Source of the DNA: Magicicada septendecula
Lineage: Eukaryota; Arthropoda; Insecta; Hemiptera; Cicadidae
DNA: 64,000 nt
Direction: 5' to 3'
Assembly: GCA_034769895.1 (NCBI GenBank)
Contig: CM068369.1
Span: 150,139,574-150,203,573 of the forward strand
The position numbers and the translations under genes are program-made. Positions within the stretch are counted from its first letter, which is position 1. Each line of letters starts with the position of its first letter. Below, piece after piece: positions 35,047 to 47,600 of this stretch. The notes beneath the pieces are model-generated. The model saw nothing but the letters and a program-made list of their open reading frames with translations, did no database searches and was not told the origin of the DNA.

Positions 35047-38000
35047 GTACGTATACACATGCGGTTATAAAATTCGACTACAAATAAAGTAACAAAGAAA
35101 TTATTTATTAATTGTCTTGGAAAAATATAGTTAAAAAGTAATAAAAATCACTGTGATATTGTGCAAAATGATACAGATGAGTTCTATCTATTGGGTTGCA
35201 CATAAATTATTAATAACTGTGTACATCACAGAGAAAGGTGAGTAATTTGCAGATTGTCAAAAATGACGGTAAATGTGTTCAGACGATCCTTGTGGTAGGT
35301 CCTAAATGCGATTTCTGGCAGCAATGGAACACGGATTTGTAGGCTATGTACGACAATTAGCACATGTACAACAAACATCAACTTGCTCTTTGAGAAGTGC
35401 ACGTCATTGTGGACGTCGTTCTTTCCTTTACTATAAATTTTATTTTTTAAAGCACTTTATTCTGAGTAAATTAAATAATTTTATATATTTTTATGTATCA
35501 GCCCCCAGTGTAAAATTAGTTTTTATATTTATAATTTTATGTTGATATTACGTTTTTATTGGGAAATATAATCTTTTTATATACCTTGAAACGAAACCTA
35601 AAAAAATTTGTTTTCGTTTACAAAGAAAAAAAATAATTGTGTTATTTAAAATTTGAAAAAAATTAAGTTTTGATGTTTTAATGTTTAATAATTTAGGAAA
35701 TAATTCTTGTAATTGTGTGGTGTTAAAATTCTAAGTTCCTTTTCCTTCTTTTTTGTCAATAATATCGCTTATGGTTCACTGTAATTAAATTCAGCGTTAA
35801 CAGGATTGTCTAATTCACTGATCGATTAGCGGTATTTCTTCTTCGTTGTAGGTATTGCTTCCACTTGAGTAATGGCCGTCCTTCTTGTAGCCCTGTTATT
35901 CACTAATGCTCTATTTATTAAATTTATAAATAAATTTAAAACCAAATTGTAGAAATTCTAAATTTTATTGACAATTGTTTAAAAGTATCGATTTAAAATC
36001 GATTATTATATAATGCTCGACTCGTTCACAGGGCGATCGATTGTTGGTACATGTGTTATTTAATATTAATATTTTTTAGGTTCTTTTAGCGGTTATAGTT
36101 AATAGTCAGAGAAGGGGTAATGTCAGAAAGTATAACATTTACAATTAAAAAGCTTAATAATAACAAATTACAACGTTAGTTGATAATTATATAATGTTTA
36201 TAAAATGAAAACTTTATACCAATGAAGAGTTGACGAATACTAGTCGTCGTGGGCGCTTTGCATGCTGGGAGTCAAAATGGCCGCTTCGTAGCTGCTGATG
36301 TAAAACAGGAATCGTCTGTTGAAATTTTCTTCCAATAAAGCTGCCTTTTCTCTGCTTCCTCGTCTCCGCAGTAGTGATTAATATTTCTGGTGTTATTGTA
36401 GTATCTCTCGTTCAATGTTCTGTTATTCACTTGATCATAATGTGTGTGATAATGTTAAGTTACTGTGTCGTAAATTTAGTTTCAGTTATTCGGAATTATT
36501 AGCGTTAGAGGTTCAAATTGTTATTTAACTAGTTTCGGTTGTGTATTCACTTAATTCAATTTTTGTAGTGGTTTATTTTCACTGAATTTTATTGTTTAAA
36601 AGTGTTTTGTTGAAATTCTCAAAATTTTACAGTATGCTAGGTTCAATTTTTATACGCCATTAATAGTTTTGATATAGGTCGTTATGTATCTAGCTCTCAC
36701 TCAACCGTACACTACGAACGTTAATAAATAACTGTCTTACCTCCTTCGTTTTCTTAAATATCTTAGCCAATTTAATATTAGAAATGTATTGTTTCAATTT
36801 TTATTCGCTTCCGATACATGTAGAAAAAGTACATTATATCACAGAATATATTTTGGTTATTAATTAATTTCATGAAATAATAAATACATAATCGGTTTCT
36901 TTAATTCCTTCTGCTTAATTTGATACCCAATAATCTATTTTTACAAAGTTTTTATGAAAAATGCTATATTTCTTTCATTTTGGAAAATTAGGCTCAACTT
37001 TTTATTTCCTGTTCTTCTCCAAATATTAGCCATTTTATGTTATAATTATGATTATAATAAATCTCAGATTGACATAAATGTTTATCTTTCCTTAATTTCT
37101 TGCAATTTTATCAATTGATTATCTTTTTAAATATAATTCAAAAATCTATGACTCCCCCACTCTGAAATTTTAGTTATTACATTTGCAATTTTTTCAATAA
37201 TGTTATATATCTTTTTACACTATCCTTTTAAAGTATAGTTTTAGTCATAGTATTTGGTGACTGATTTACCTTATATAAATTCCATCAGTTTAACTGTTTT
37301 ATTTAACTTAATTAACAATTATAAGGTGGTTGGAGTTTCCTATTTGGCCTAGATTTTTCTGGTTTTACATATAATGTTTTTGAATAATACTGTGTTTATA
37401 CCCCTTCTGACTTTCTTATTTTAATACAATACTAATTAAAATCTCCTTAATTAACTAACACAATATGTAGTATTGTATTCATACTCATAATACTTAAACA
37501 ATATTTGAAATTAACAATATGGTCTTTAAATTCAGATATTTTAGTTTTAACTACTACTAGTAACATATAATAAACATTTCATAATAAGAGTATGGTATCC
37601 ATACTTAGACGTTTTAGTCTGGATTAATACTATTGAACATATTAAACATTTTATAATAATAACAAAATCTTATATTCTATTCACCACGTTGAATTATGGA
37701 GTTCATGGGCTTTAACATAAACATAACAAGCCCTTTATTTTTTTATTTTTTTATTAAACTTATTTTGGTAGCAGTCTTATCTGTTTTTATTTTGGTATTT
37801 AAAGATTTGTCCCCGGTCACTTTACTTATTCACCACCTGCTCTCACTTTGTCCTTTACATTTTAATGAAGGTTTTTAGATAAAAAGTGGCACCTTCTTAG
37901 AAACATTAGTAATTGTTTCATAAGAATATTTTATAAAATTTTATTTCTGTAGTCATTGAAAACATTAAAGTTGTTTCATGGTACACATGTACTTAGTTGA

Positions 38001-38601
38001 AGTATTAGTCACACTTTTACTTGAAGTTTATATAATACACTGAAATAACTTGCACCTGTTCACTTATATTCTTGGATCTTATCTCTAATTGAGTTTTACA
38101 ATATTCCAAGACCAAAATCTTAGTTATAAGGGATTATGAAGATTTGTTTATTCCGTTATACAATAACTTTAGTGGGTGCACTTCTACTTACAATACTAAA
38201 CACTTTTGTTTACAACTATTTTACATTAATATCAGGTTTCGGGTGTTATACTTTCTTTGGTGACATTTAATCTCTTTCGGGGTTTGTTATATTTTTCTTA
38301 ATAGGTTTCCCTTGGGTATATTTTGTAGTCCTCCCATCCTACAATTTTGTTTCTTCAAAATTCTTCTTTCTTGGTTTCTTCAAGTTAACATTGTTTTATC
38401 ATGTCCTTTGGTTTGTTCGGGGTATCTTCCTTACCTACTCCTATCCTACCTGGGTATTATCCTTATTTTATTTTAGTTTTTTGGGGTTTAGTTTTTCTTT
38501 ATACATTTTTGTTGCATTGTGGTTCTTTATTTTTATTTTTCCATTTATGGTGGTATTTTATTTTGATATTATTTGTTTTCATTTGGATTTTCTTGATATT
38601 T
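35047..38601. other. T-rich DNA, possibly including the body of a 3' LTR
   Basis: The plus strand becomes strongly T-rich after about 36800. The gypsy 3' LTR starts at 38668 on the minus strand and extends leftward into this region, but its far end could not be fixed because only 67 bases of the partner LTR survive. A CpG-containing patch (GGCGCTTTGCATGCTGGGAG, near 36250) stands out. Hydrophobic plus-strand frames at 37696-38619 are composition artefacts. Confidence 0.4.
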
Positions 38602-38668
38602 AATGTGATTGATATTTAATTATGATCATATTATAATCTTTATTAAGTGGATTATCTGTCATGCTACA
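38602..38668 (-). repeat. Start of 3' LTR
   Basis: Matches the stub at 43567-43633. It is preceded on the minus strand by the purine-rich GGAGGAGAGCAATC, consistent with a polypurine tract. The LTR should continue to lower coordinates, but the end is undetermined. Confidence 0.8.
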
Positions 38669-38687
38669 GATTGCTCTCCTCCAGAAG
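38669..38687 (-). promoter_or_regulatory. Polypurine tract
   Basis: Minus-strand CTGGAGGAGAGCAATC directly abuts the TG of the 3' LTR, the position of the plus-strand primer site in LTR retroelements. Confidence 0.65.
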
Positions 38688-39699
38688 TGATTAGTTCAGA
38701 CCACACTTTGTTTGTCTGAATTAATTGCTTATGATACTTATTATATTTTTATAATTCTTGACTTCCTTTCCATTTCTATTTTTGCTTCTTCACATTCGAG
38801 CTTACATATATTTTATTCTTCATCGATCTTCCTTGATAGTAATAGTCATCTGAGGTTTATTATTTTATTTTCATTTTTTCTTAACTTGGTGTTTTATCCC
38901 TGGGATATTTATTCCCTAACATTCCCTAACACGTGAGCTGGGGCAGTTCAGAGGGGCACTGTAGGCTACATACTCTGCTGGCCATGCTACACTTCTCATT
39001 GAGTTCAGAGGCAAATCATCTCTGCTCAAAAACATAATAATACTGCTGGACTTATCTACAGACAGTTATTAATAAAAATTATATAAGACTAGTCTATTTT
39101 ACGACTATTAAAAAATATCTTTGGATACCTCACTTCGTATTTGCTCAGATCTGTTAATATTTCTATCTCAGTTATTTTCCTTCTCAATTATTCATCTGAC
39201 TTGTTAGCTCTACTGTTATCTTATTTCCTATTATGGTGGGAAGCTCCTTTATTAATATAATTATCACTATTTATTAAGTATAAAGTTTTTTGTGTTAATT
39301 CTCTATTCTTCTTTTGTGGTTATTGCAATCTGCTTCTGGTTATTGGTAGCATATATTTTATGATATTTTTGTTTGTTTCTTAGTTCTCATGAATCGTTCC
39401 ACTAGTTCCATGTTCTAGCTCTTTCTTCTAATTGTCTTTATTATAATCGACATTTATTTTATGATCATATTCATTTTATTGATTTATTTACATATATATT
39501 TTTTTTCTTTTTCACAAATTACTTCGCTCTTGTTTTTTATCCAAACGAATTCTTTAATTATATATTTATGTGGTCATTGTTTCTCTTTGTATTGCGTCAA
39601 GTTTTTATTATTTTTATTTCAACACAAGTTTATTCATTTAATTGTATCAGTGGTTCCTTACTTCCTTTTCTTTCTCTTTAAAATTATTTCATAAATTGT

Positions 39700-40490
39700 T
39701 TGTGGTAAGTTGCTCTTGTTACATTTTATAATTTGTTTGTTTTACTTAACTTCCAAATTCTTTTCTTTTTATTTTCCATAAAGTTTTTTATAAATAATCG
39801 GTTGTAAGGTGATCTTACGATTTATTTCAATTTTTTTATTTATTTTAAAATTCCTTTTCTTTAACTCCAAAATTGTCTTAATAAATAGTTTGTTTGTAAG
39901 GTGATCTTACGATATTTTAGAATTTATTGGTTTTATATAAATTCCAAATTCTTTTTCTTTTATTTACCATAAATTTTTTTCATAAATGATTATCAGTAAG
40001 TTGTGCTTACTATTTTTTAGAATTTAGTTATTTTATTCTAAATTCTTTTCTTTTTAATTCCATAAAATGTTTTCATAAATATTTTGTAAGGTGATCTTAC
40101 GATGTATTTGAATTTTGTTATTTATTTCAAAATTCCTTTATTTAACTCCAAAATTGTCTTCATAAATAGTTTGTTTGTAAGGTGATCTTACGATATTTTT
40201 GAATTTAGTGGTTTTATATAAATTCCAAATTCTTTTTCTTTTATTTACCATAAAGTTTTTTCATAAATGATTGTCAATAAGTTGTGCTTACTACTTTTTA
40301 GAATTTAGTTATTTTTATTCTAAATTCCAAATCCTTTTCTTTTATTTATCATAAAGTTTTTTCATAAATGATTGTCAGTAAGTTGTACTTAGTATTTTTT
40401 AGAATTTAGTTATTTTTATTCTAAATTCTTTTCTTTTTAATTCCATAAAATGTTTTCATAAATATTTTGTAATAAGTTGATCTTACTTTA
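39700..40490. repeat. Minisatellite, about 90-101-bp period, with palindromic cores
   Basis: About nine units. Each carries a core such as GTAAGGTGATCTTAC (39804, 39896, 40086, 40177) or GTAAGTTGTGCTTAC (39996), with diverged versions near 39703, 40277, 40378 and 40471. Between cores, T-rich spacers repeat CATAAA and ATTCCAAATTCTTTT strings. It lies between integrase and the 3' LTR of the gypsy element. Confidence 0.9.
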
Positions 40491-40545
40491 TTTTTAAATT
40501 TAATTGGTTTTCACAATTCAAAATCCTTTACTTTGTTTTAAATTT

Positions 40546-41709
40546 CTACTCCTCATAATATTTTTTCATGGAAGCCTGGTTATATACGCCTTTGATTCTT
40601 TCAGAACCCATCTCCTTTATTTCATACGTATTATTGTTTTTTATTATGGAGATTATATATGGCCCAGTGTACAGTAACAATAACTTCTTCGTAATTCCTT
40701 CCAGCGTGCTGGGTAGTTCACGATTTTTCAATAATATTTTTTCTCCAATTTTATAATTTATTATTTTACCACTAGTCTTTTGGTACTTGTTTTGCCGTTT
40801 CTCCTGGTCTTCGGCCACTTTGTTGTAGATATTTACCTTGTCGAATGTATAAATATTATTTCTAGGGAACTCTAGGATTTCTTCGATCTCTCGTGGGGGT
40901 GGTTTCTCGTACATGGCGGAGTATGAGGTAACTCCTATGGCTGGGTGGTATGCTAAGTTGAGGAATTCTTCCGTGGCTTCTAGATAGTCTTGCCACCTTC
41001 TCTGTTGATGGTGACAATAAGTTCTTAATATTCTCCCCACATCTCGTAACACCCTCTCTGCCGGATTACTGCTCGGATGGTAGACCGAGGTTTTGTATGT
41101 TCGAACACCCATTGATAGTAGGGTATCCCGCCATTTTCTCCCCTTAAACTGGGTTCCATGATCCGTGATGATCGAAACTGTTTTCCCGATTTTTGGGAAA
41201 TACTGTTCTGTTAATATTCCCAGAATTTTCCTAGTAGTTGCCCGATTAGCTGGGTATAGTTTAACAAACTTAGTGAAATGGTCCATTACGATTATCAGGT
41301 ACCTATATCGGTGACGACCGCCACTACGGGGAAATGGTCCGCAGATGTCCAAGAATACCTTCTCCAATTTTACCTGGGATGTTATAGGAATCATAATGCC
41401 CTCCTTTTTATCGTTATTTGATTTAACTAGTTGGCAGATACGGCAACATCTGATATATCTCCGGACCTTCCGGTTTACGTTTTTTATGTGGCAGCTCTCC
41501 TCCAGGGCCTTAATCACCTTTAAGGCGCCCATATGCTTATATCGTATATGATAATTAATGATTATCTCCTTTTCAATATGGGTTGGAATAATCACCTTCC
41601 AGGTCTCCTGCCTTAATGATGGTTTAATGAACAATATTTCGTTATTTATTTGGTAATATTGAGCGGTAGTTTCGTCCCCTCCTTCCAATCGAGTTTTTAT
41701 ATTTCTCAA
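40546..41709 (-). pseudogene. Gypsy integrase
   Basis: A 387-codon open frame. The zinc-binding H-H-C-C motif is near residues 54-92 (HIRYKHMGALKVIKALEESC, ending CCRICQ). The catalytic core follows with Asp in LDICGPFPRSGG, Asp in IITDHGTQFKG and Glu in HPSSNPAERVLRD, the D-D-E triad of Ty3/gypsy integrases. A C-terminal YTGPYII and MKKYYEE tail follows. This domain is open and full-length, but it is separated from RNase H by frameshifts, so the polyprotein cannot be made. The first Met is internal to pol, not a real start. Confidence 0.9.
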
Positions 41710-41888
41710 TTTCGGGTCCGCTTGTTGGTGGGTGCTAAGGTTCGTTAATAAAGTGGCTAGATCGGCTCTGGTGCTAATAATGTGGTAGATTTTGAGTACG
41801 CTTTCTTTCTCTCCTCGAATGTTTGCTTTTCCACATTAACACGTGATAACACATCTGCAACGACATTCTTTTTTCCTGGGATGTACTC

Positions 41889-42205
41889 TCACTTTAGATT
41901 GTACTCTTGAAGGGCAACTATCCACCTCGTCAATTTGCACCTCCTCAGGAACGATATGGATTTATGGTCTGTCCGGACGGTAACTGGGTAACCTAAGATG
42001 TAGGTGCGGAATTTGCCACATGCGAATACTACACTCAGCAGTTCCTTCTCAGTGACGTTGTAGTTCTTTTCGCACTGGTTTAAAGATCTACTCGCGAAGC
42101 TAATCACTAGATGTTAACCCTCCTCATCTTCTTGATATAGCGTCGTTCCGAGGCTAATGTCGCTGGCATCGCAATTTAGGAAAAAAGGTTTTTTAAAATC
42201 TGGGT
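41889..42205 (-). pseudogene. Gypsy RNase H fragment
   Basis: Minus-strand reading starts at LNCDASDISLGTTLYQEDEE, then a stop, then ISFASRSLNQCEKNYNVTEK and VRTDHKSISFL. The Asp of CDAS, the Glu of TEKE and the Asp of TDHKS are the RNase H acidic residues. A stop at about 42115 and another at 41889 break the frame. Confidence 0.85.
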
Positions 42206-42214
42206 GGCGAAGTC

Positions 42215-43075
42215 TTATGGGTTCCAAAATTTGTCCTTAATGAGTTGTAAGGTCTCGTTCTGTTCTTGACCCCAGATCCATTTGTTTTTAGATGACAGTT
42301 GTGGTTGAAACCTTGCGGTCAATTCAGAATATTTTTCCTGGAACTTGCGGTAATAATTACAGAGTCCCAGGAATGACTGTAATTGCCTTCTATTCTTTGG
42401 TGCAGGGAATTTCTGGATCGCTTCTACCTTTTCTGCCGACGGTGAGATTCCTTGGTCATCCAAGTTAAAACCAAAGAACTGAACTTCTTTTGCAATGAAT
42501 TGGGATTTTTCCAGTTTAAGCGTGATGTTATTCGCAGCCAACGTCTCAAGTGCGTGTTCCACACGGTAGCAGTCTTCCTCCCATGTTTCTGAGGTAATCA
42601 GCAGATCATCTACATACACGGTGGTAAATTGTAGTGCTTCCTTGCCAAGTATCTGGTCCATGCAGGCCACAAAGATGGCGACCGAATTCACGAGTCCGAA
42701 GGGCAGTCTCTTGAATTGGTAATTACGCCCCTCGAATATGAATGCCAGATACTGACGACTCTGTGGGTGCAATTCCACCTGCCAGTAGCCGCACACCGTG
42801 TCCCAGGTACTAAAGTACTTGGTACCGTGGAAACGTTTCAAGATCTCTTCTATCTCACCGGGCGATGTCCTGTCATTGACGATCATTTTATTTATCTCCC
42901 GCGCATCTAGGCAAAGCCGGACTTGTCCGTTTTTCTTAGGAATAGCCACAAGAGGGCTGGTGAATGGGGATTGGCTACTCTCTATAATGTCACGGTTAAT
43001 CATTTTATTTATTTCAGCTCTTACAGCTTCCTTTCGTGAATGCGCGATGGGATATGATTTCCGGTTAAAATCCAC
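42215..43075 (-). pseudogene. Gypsy reverse transcriptase
   Basis: A 286-codon frame with the RT blocks SPFTSPLVAIPKKNGQVRLC, the first catalytic Asp in YFSTWDTVCGYWQVEL, LPFGLVNSVAIF, and YVDDLLI with the catalytic Asp pair, followed by the thumb and a FLGLCNYYRKF connection. The frame ends by a frameshift near 42225 just before RNase H. The catalytic residues are intact despite the broken polyprotein. Confidence 0.9.
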
Positions 43076-43278
43076 GGTTTCTCTAAATTGCAGAGTACGT
43101 TGGTAATTTTTACCTTACCGGGTTCGTCGGAAAATACTGAGCGGTATCTTTCATAGATGTTTTTTAACTTATTCGCTTGGTGTATTGGCAACCTTTCCTT
43201 AATGATTCCGCCCCGGAAATCCCTGATTTCCTGGATCTTTTGGGACCATAAATCCTCATCAGAGTTATCGTATATTAT

Positions 43279-43348
43279 GGGTGTAAACTTAGAAGTATTG
43301 TCGATATAATTTAGGGTGTAAACTTAGAAGTATTGTCGATATAATTTA
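43279..43348. repeat. 35-base tandem duplication in pol
   Basis: Two adjacent copies of a 35-base unit starting GGGTGTAAACTTAGAAGTAT. Because 35 is not a multiple of three it shifts the frame between protease and RT. Confidence 0.95.
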
Positions 43349-43568
43349 TGTTCCGGATTTGTTGGTGGATATTGCTGGGAATTATTGGTTCGCTACCTAC
43401 CAAGTCAGCCGTCCAGGTTAGTCCGTCTGCACACAGTGATATTTTTGCCGTGCGTAAATCGATTTTAGCGGAATTCCTTCTGAGTACATCACACCCCACT
43501 AATATGTTGAAAGGTAATCCGGTCGCAATTAAGAATATCATGTTTATCGCTATACCACAGCTAATCAA
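43311..43568 (-). pseudogene. Gypsy protease, C-terminal part
   Basis: Eighty-five codons with GLPFNILVGCDVLRRNSAKI and an ISLCADGLTW strand fit the second half of a retropepsin fold (flap and I-L-G-x-D segment). The N-terminal part with the catalytic D-T/S-G is missing, removed by the deletion at the LTR stub. The frame is ended by the tandem duplication at 43279-43348. Confidence 0.75.
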
Positions 43569-43633
43569 TGTGATTGAAATTTAATTATGATCATATTGTA
43601 ATCTTTATTAAGTGGATTATCTGTCATGCTACA
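43567..43633 (-). repeat. 5' LTR stub
   Basis: Sixty-seven bases match 38602-38668 with two differences. On the minus strand it starts TGTAGCATGACAG, the canonical TG. Immediately inside, the protease reading begins, so the remaining LTR and leader are deleted. Confidence 0.85.
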
Positions 43634-43670
43634 ACCTTAATATGATAATTATTTTATGTACACGCACACT

Positions 43671-44443
43671 CAGTAGCGTACTAAATGTGTGATGATGGGG
43701 GGGGGGACCGCCCCGGGCCCCACTTAGTAGGGAGCCTCCAGATTTATAAAATTAAGTTTTCTTGGTAATTGTTTTAATTTATTTACAAATGTTTTATTGT
43801 CACGTCCTGAAACGCAACACTGGAGAGGTCCAGGAAAGAATCGATTAATTCCAAAGATTTTTTCATATTATTTTGAAATCTACCTTACAATCCTACCTCA
43901 TAAAGTGTTTACAGATATTAAATAAAAGCCTTTTAAAGGAAAGTTTATTATTAGAAATAATAAATAATGATTCATACTAAAATAGAAGCGTCAGTTGTAC
44001 CTAGCGTCAAAGCCTCATCACGCAGTCGAGAGTCGCAAATTGAACCCCAAACAGCAAGGACAGCAAAGGCAGCGGCAGCGACTCAAGAAGGCCGTGTATC
44101 GGTAATGGTAAATTTGTTTTCCATATACAAGTTTATTGGATATTATAAAGTATTGTAATAAATTTAATGCAGTCTATAGAAAATATTACTTCTACTATTT
44201 CATTAAACTTTGTATTTACAATATGAAAGTGGATTTGTATTTCAAACACTACTACAGCTTCTTATAAAGTTTTCTAACTGGATGTATCAATAAAGTAATT
44301 ATACAATAAATATATAACAGTAAAGTGTGTTTGTTATGTATTACTTAAAGATAAATTGGATTATCAACACCTGTCTTATGGGAGGGGGCCTCACAAAGAA
44401 ATCCTCCCCGCGCCTACTGTGTCCTAGGTACGCCACTAACACG
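43671..44443. mobile_element. Non-autonomous TIR element (hAT-like), about 770 bp
   Basis: Left end CAGTAGCGTACTAAATG and right end reverse complement TTAGTGGCGTACCTAGG form a short imperfect TIR of the CAGTGGCGTA type. A poly-G/GGGCCCC block lies just inside each end (43695-43720; about 44380-44410 in inverted sense). No transposase. A perfect target duplication adjacent to the ends was not found, so the boundaries are approximate. Confidence 0.55.
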
Positions 44444-44561
44444 AAGCACACTTATGGTTTGCTTTATTTTAATAAAAACAAAACATCGATACTTTTCTAA
44501 ATTTAAAGTAGTTCTTTTATTTCACGAAACATTCTTTACTCTGCAACTTTTTCAATAAGTG

Positions 44562-44562
44562 A

Positions 44563-44634
<72 letters not shown>
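44562..44634 (+). repeat. (GA)n microsatellite
   Basis: Over 70 bases of nearly pure GA dinucleotides. Confidence 0.97.
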
Positions 44635-44636
<2 letters not shown>

Positions 44637-44639
44637 AGT

Positions 44640-47600
44640 GAGGAGCAAGAGAGTGAGGGGCGATATTTGGTTATGTGTATAAAAGGGACAGTAAAAAATT
44701 AAAAGGAAAAATTTTCTGTTCTCCTAATCATATAGGAGGGATTACTTAGTGTTTTATTACAAACTCAACCGTTAAGTTTCTATTGCTTAAGAGACGTCTG
44801 TATATTTTGAATACCAGAATATATTTTGTATTAAAATATCCTTCAATACCCACCGTACAAAGAAAACTCAAACGTTAAACTTCTATAGAAAAATTAATAA
44901 TGTTGACATTATGTGATAATAAGAGTCCAGGTGTAACGGCCACTTAGGCCGTTACGTACAATTTAAAAAACTAGACCGCTTGGCTTAGACGGAGCGAAAA
45001 ATGTGCTGGAGCCCAGAGTGACAGGACTTGCAATAAAACACTCATGTAACCAATAACAACTTTTTATTAGTGTTTTTCTTTTATTTTAATATGTTAATTT
45101 AATCTTTCGAAATGAGTTCTAATGTTCTTCATTCAAATTTACAAAGACTTTCACATTTAAGTTTAAATCATTCACCTAATCTAAATTTACAAGATTGGTT
45201 ATGATATTAATTTTAGAAACACCTGGGCTTCTGATACCCCTTATGTAGATTACGTCTTTACATTTACATATAACGTCCATTAATATAAAAAGGTGGAGTT
45301 GTTGTTGAGTGTTTAGTAACTGGAAAGCTCCCACCTGTACTCAGAAGAACTGGAATGGTACCAGGTAGAGCCGTGGCGATGAGTGTTGGTGATGGTTCCC
45401 GGAAAAATCCAGAAGCTAGAGCTCATCTCATTCTGGGCAGCTGTCCCTTGGTGGTTTCAGAAGAAGTGTTTCAGGGCCTGACGACATTGGGGAGCATCCG
45501 GGTGCAGTGCTTTGCAGATGGTGACTGTTGTTGATGTTGCCTCTCTCCCGGCTGTACGGGGACCCTGTAAAATTTTTTATTTGTAGTTGGCCGTCAGAAA
45601 ACACAGGTACCCCTTACACTCCTCGCCTCGGAACACACATACTACCCGCACTGTCACAATTATTCTTTTTTACACTCTAACATTTTATTTAATTGGTTAT
45701 TAACAAACAGACATTTAAGCATATTACATTGTTTTTGGGGATTATGTTTTAATACAAGGCACCCAAATCTTCACTACAGTTGTAAGATTGGCTTACAACT
45801 TAGTACTTTAACAATCTTTGAACAAGTGATGATCAATGAATATATTCAGTTACAGAAAAGTTAATGGTTACAAACAGTCAGCATCAAAACTGTATGAAAG
45901 TACATAACAACATATGAAATTACTTCTTAAACTAAATAATTCATTTGTGGCTAAATGCAAAGTAGACCGGAAGTAATGTGATATTCCCTTTTACAGTAGA
46001 CTTTACAACGATGACACACACATGTGGAGATCATACACATACAAAAACGCAAAACATATAACCCATTATTAATTCAACATCGAGCTTAACCTTGAATAAA
46101 ATAACTAACTCTCACCTGAGACGCTTTAGACTTTTACGAAGTCATATAGAGTTGAACACGTACTTCGCCCTGCCGTCAGACCACAAGTCCTCTGTCAGAA
46201 TGTTGGCGATGAAATGAGAGAGGACAACGTATTATGCGATCCCACATGATGTAGAAATTTAACTTGTTTCGAACTGTCGTACTTACCTTCGGCAGCTAAC
46301 GCCTCAGCTGTTACAGTTGGCTGGCCTACTTGATCGCATTGATGTGGGGCAGACACAGCCTTTCTAATTGTTTAGCTGTCTCGTCCAGCGGCCACGCGCT
46401 TTGGCGGCGCCAACCGTTCAAATCACGCCGGGAAAATTCAAACCCCGGCAAACATGTTTGTTTACTTTACACTCAAAAGTAAAAGAGTTACAGTGATAAC
46501 CACTAGACACTATTGCAATTACAGAAGCTGAAAATCCAATTCAAACGACGTGGTAAACTTACAAAAGAGGTGACTTGCTTCAGCATATTGGCTCTCACTT
46601 GCACAATAAAACAGCCGTTTGATTTCAAGGTCTTCACTTTTACCATATGGTAGGTCAACTACCATACATTCCTAACGCTGGTCCAAGTGGTTTTCATCTT
46701 TTTGATCCACTGAAAGGTGTGATTAGAGGAAACGTTTTGTTCACATGAAGAGACAACAAAACTGATTGAAGTTGAGCAGACAAGATTAAAACATTCTTCT
46801 TGGAAGTAATTATAAACCTAATTAAGAGATAGTCTGTGTGCATAAAAATAAGGAATGATTATGTAGAAATATTATGTAGCTGGTTTAAGAGCTAATAAAC
46901 GCATAAATGTTATTAAAATTACTTTTACTTTTTGACTTACGCCCTATTTATAAGTTTACGTCCGGAAGTTATTCGCATAAGCATACTTTGTGCATTCACT
47001 TGAAAATGGTTTTTTGTAGGCGGATGTAGCTGTACGTATGATATTTTTCTAATCTTTAACTTTTTCCACACCTATTTCGTCATCTTTTCACACTCCTAAA
47101 CAATTTTACGTTTTTATCATTGTTTATTATTGACTATTTTTACTTGGTTTCATGTTGGAATTGCTATTAATTTGCTTCTTAATAAATCTGTGTTGGAGGG
47201 AAATTTAGATGATTATTTCACAGTCATCATACTGTAGGTAATTTGATGCACTCGGGGAGACAATTCGTAGTTGCATTATTGTTACTATAAATTTATGTTT
47301 TCCTACTGATTATGTGTTATCTGCTACTGCATATATTATCTGCAGATGGACGTGACGTGTTATATTGTAGCCTGAACCAGTTGGCAGCATTCTCTATTGT
47401 GTATGATAATGTACGTTTGTTTTGGCGTAGTTTTAAATTATAGTTCTGCGTTCTAAGTTGAAGACAAGAACACATGATATGCGAAATCAAACGCACTATA
47501 GTTATGAATATGATGGCACCTACGCAAACAGAATAGTTATAAAAATAACCGACAGTACCCAGATAAAAGACCGAATATAATTAACACTTTTCGATATGTC

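Larger units (their letters stand above)
38602..43633 (-). mobile_element. Ty3/gypsy LTR retrotransposon, internally deleted and broken
   Basis: Minus-strand order from high to low coordinate: 67-base 5' LTR stub (43567-43633), protease fragment, RT, RNase H, integrase, a minisatellite region, a polypurine tract and the start of the 3' LTR (38668 leftward). The LTR begins TGTAGCATGACAG. Gag, the primer-binding site and the protease N-terminus were lost in a deletion that joined the LTR stub to protease. Pol is interrupted by frameshifts, stops and a 35-base tandem duplication. No env-like frame exists between integrase and the LTR. An old, non-functional copy. Confidence 0.85.

Noticed and set aside
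37696..39694. Long hydrophobic plus-strand open frames
   Set aside because: The region is strongly T-rich on the plus strand, which yields Phe/Leu/Ile-rich frames by composition. No membrane protein family is recognisable and the frames overlap one another.
38690..40545. Possible env gene between integrase and the 3' LTR
   Set aside because: No minus-strand frame of useful length and no signal peptide, cleavage site or transmembrane segment in the correct orientation. The region is minisatellite and AT-rich DNA.
45338..45570. Minus-strand exon bounded by acceptor- and donor-like sites
   Set aside because: All three frames contain stops or lack recognisable similarity; it could be part of a repeat.
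44933..45619. Solo LTR starting TGTAACGGCC and ending CCCCTTACA
   Set aside because: Ends are TG/CA-like, but the flanking bases do not form a matching 4-6 base duplication and no second copy is in the window.
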